This document shows positions 62,719 to 64,000 of a stretch of DNA of 64,000 nucleotides, in pieces. The DNA comes from Sphingomonas gilva (lineage in GTDB: Bacteria > Pseudomonadota > Alphaproteobacteria > Sphingomonadales > Sphingomonadaceae). Location: the NCBI RefSeq assembly GCF_003515075.1, contig NZ_QWLV01000007.1, positions 145,604-209,603 on the forward strand. Reading direction: 5' to 3'. Under the pieces are notes generated by a model, which was not told the DNA's origin, made no database searches, and saw nothing but the letters and a program-made list of their open reading frames with translations. Within the stretch, counting starts at the first letter, position 1. The number at the start of each line of letters is the position of its first letter. The position numbers and the translations under genes were made by a program.

Positions 62719-64000
62719 TGAACCACGGATTTTATACCGGCATCCTGAAGCGCTTGAAGAACCTCAGGTTGTACACCTCGCCAGAAATGCCACTCAGCAC
62801 CGCGAATTTGACCTGTTTTGATCAGATAAGTGTCTTTAGCAATTTGCCTATTGATAGCAGATGTCAGTTTGACGTTCAGGCCTGCCTTGGATTCATAAGA
62901 GATTCCGGCAAGAACCCGGTCGGCGTAGCGAGGACCTAGAGGAGTTTTGAAGGCACCGCCCGGCTTAACTCCTAAGCCTCCCAAATAATTAGCTAGCCGA
63001 GTTTCCCCCCACTCTCCAAGCGATTTTGTGGCAAGAGGAACTAATTCTCGAGACGCCGTAGGAACCGCTACTTCTGCGGTAAACACGCCCGCCCGCCGTG
63101 CGGCTATGATTTCCGCTGCGCCTCCGGTTGCCATGAGTGCGGCGTCCAGAAGTTCGCCTTTGGTGTACGGAGCGGTGTAGCCCGCGCCGGGTTGTCCATG
63201 TCCAACGATCGAGGACATCGGAATGCCGCCCGAAGCGATGTATGGCCGCCAGACCGGCGGGCTGATTTCGGTTTGGCTCCACGCGCTGTAATTATGAAGA
63301 AGTTCCATGCCCAGATTGGCGTTCGCCAGCTCCGCCCCGGCTCTACCTGCGCCCCACCCGCTGACGCTGCCATAGTGGGAAGGCTGGCCTGACCCGTTCA
63401 ACCAACTGCCGAGCGGCTGCAGTATCTGGGTTTTCGGATGCGTAACGTCGTACCAGAGCTTTTCCAGGAAATTCATTCGGTTGCCGGTTATCACATATTC
63501 GCCGTTGCTATATTTTATGGTGGCTGTGGGACTCTTACCTTCATAGGGATCGAAGCCGATGAAGCGTGCTTCCTGCGCCAGGGATGCGTTGGTCGCGCTG
63601 CTCGTCACGATATCGACAAAAGGTGGAACCCCGACGGCCGCCCCCCCATTGGAACCGTTGACGCCAGCCCCGAGATACGGAACGCGCGGGATGCCCGCCA
63701 TGTCGGCCTGGATGTCGGCGAGGAGTTGGTCACGGCTGACCAACTCGCCAGCTTTACTATTTGTCGGAGCGCTGTCTTTATGGTCGGTTGCTTTGCCGGT
63801 CCTGCTCGTGCCGGCGAAGCCGCCGGTCACCAGGTCGATGAGGCCTGCGCCGATGGTTTGGCCGATGACGGACGGGAGCGAGGCGATGATGTTGTCGCCG
63901 AAGCTGGTGCCGGTGGCGAGGCTGCGGGTGGCGGCGTAGGCGATGGCGCTGGCGCCGCTCGTCGCGAACTGCTGGCCGTGGGCGGCGAGGCGGGAGCCGG
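62715..64000 (-). CDS. C-terminal part of an RHS-type toxin with PD-(D/E)XK-like nuclease tip (5' end outside window)
   Basis: 428 codons are visible and the frame stays open to the right edge, so this is the end of a longer, possibly intact RHS protein. The start of the visible part (AYAATRSLATGTSFGDNIIASLPS) is the same core-boundary segment as in cassettes B and C. The tip (about the last 110 residues) contains GEWGETRLANYLGGLG, RYADRVLAG and SYESKAGLNV. The D...ESK pattern fits a restriction-endonuclease-like DNase toxin. It is coupled to its immunity gene (ATGA). Confidence 0.8.
   Translation of the reverse strand, partial: GSRLAAHGQQFATSGASAIAYAATRSLATGTSFGDNIIASLPSVIGQTIGAGLIDLVTGGFAGTSRTGKATDHKDSAPTNSKAGELVSRDQLLADIQADMAGIPRVPYLGAGVNGSNGGAAVGVPPFVDIVTSSATNASLAQEARFIGFDPYEGKSPTATIKYSNGEYVITGNRMNFLEKLWYDVTHPKTQILQPLGSWLNGSGQPSHYGSVSGWGAGRAGAELANANLGMELLHNYSAWSQTEISPPVWRPYIASGGIPMSSIVGHGQPGAGYTAPYTKGELLDAALMATGGAAEIIAARRAGVFTAEVAVPTASRELVPLATKSLGEWGETRLANYLGGLGVKPGGAFKTPLGPRYADRVLAGISYESKAGLNVKLTSAINRQIAKDTYLIKTGQIRGAEWHFWRGVQPEVLQALQDAGIKSVVH
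63791..63937 (-). repeat. Diverged third copy of the core/cassette boundary repeat
   Basis: Aligns with 56,241-56,386 and 57,928-58,073 at about the same length but with many substitutions and encodes the GTSFGDNIIASLPSVIG version of the segment. Confidence 0.65.

Overview
The window is GC-rich alphaproteobacterial DNA, most likely from a sphingomonad (Sphingomonas or a close relative). The evidence is an EipA/DUF1134 envelope protein, several TonB-dependent receptors, a LysM-bearing YD-repeat (RHS) protein, and a conjugation module of the type common in sphingomonad integrative elements (DUF736, S26 TraF, DUF3363 relaxase, TraG, TrbBCDEJLFGI, DUF2274, AlpA). Taxonomy is inferred from gene content only.

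Bases 1-13,860 are chromosomal. They hold an ABC exporter pair divergent from a GDSL esterase, two transporters, YgfZ and dihydroorotase, and then an iron locus. The iron locus has an MFS transporter with a C-terminal extra domain, divergent across a Fur-box-like site from a PepSY protein, a small membrane protein and a siderophore receptor. A 434-bp element with terminal inverted repeats and many internal hairpins sits exactly at the stop codon of eipA.

A tRNA-Ser(GCU) at 13,863 is the attachment site of a roughly 40-kb integrative and conjugative element (ICE). Its 3' end is repeated as a 25-bp direct repeat at 53,827-53,851. The order inside is: tyrosine integrase; a PvuII-like restriction-modification (R-M) system with a controller gene; a second controller-type system made of a methyltransferase and a probable PD-(D/E)XK nuclease with HEAT-like repeats; a frameshifted gene; a catabolic block (sugar MFS transporter, trehalase, MaoC hydratase, CitE-like lyase, GntR regulator, CaiB CoA-transferase, TonB receptor); and then the transfer genes. 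The catabolic block has broken a ParB-like gene, giving an in-frame TonB receptor-ParB chimera. A Gabija pair (GajA/GajB) lies between the relaxase and the coupling protein. The ICE therefore carries three defence systems and one catabolic cargo, plus a type IV secretion apparatus for transfer.

To the right of the ICE (53,852-64,000, all genes on the minus strand) is a polymorphic toxin array of the RHS type. A gene running off the right edge ends in a PD-(D/E)XK-like tip with its immunity gene. It is followed by a 5'-truncated RHS fragment with LysM and a nucleotidyltransferase-like tip plus immunity gene, then a displaced third tip cassette plus immunity gene, then another RHS fragment. An 802/805-bp direct repeat and shorter 146-bp repeats mark the likely recombination points.
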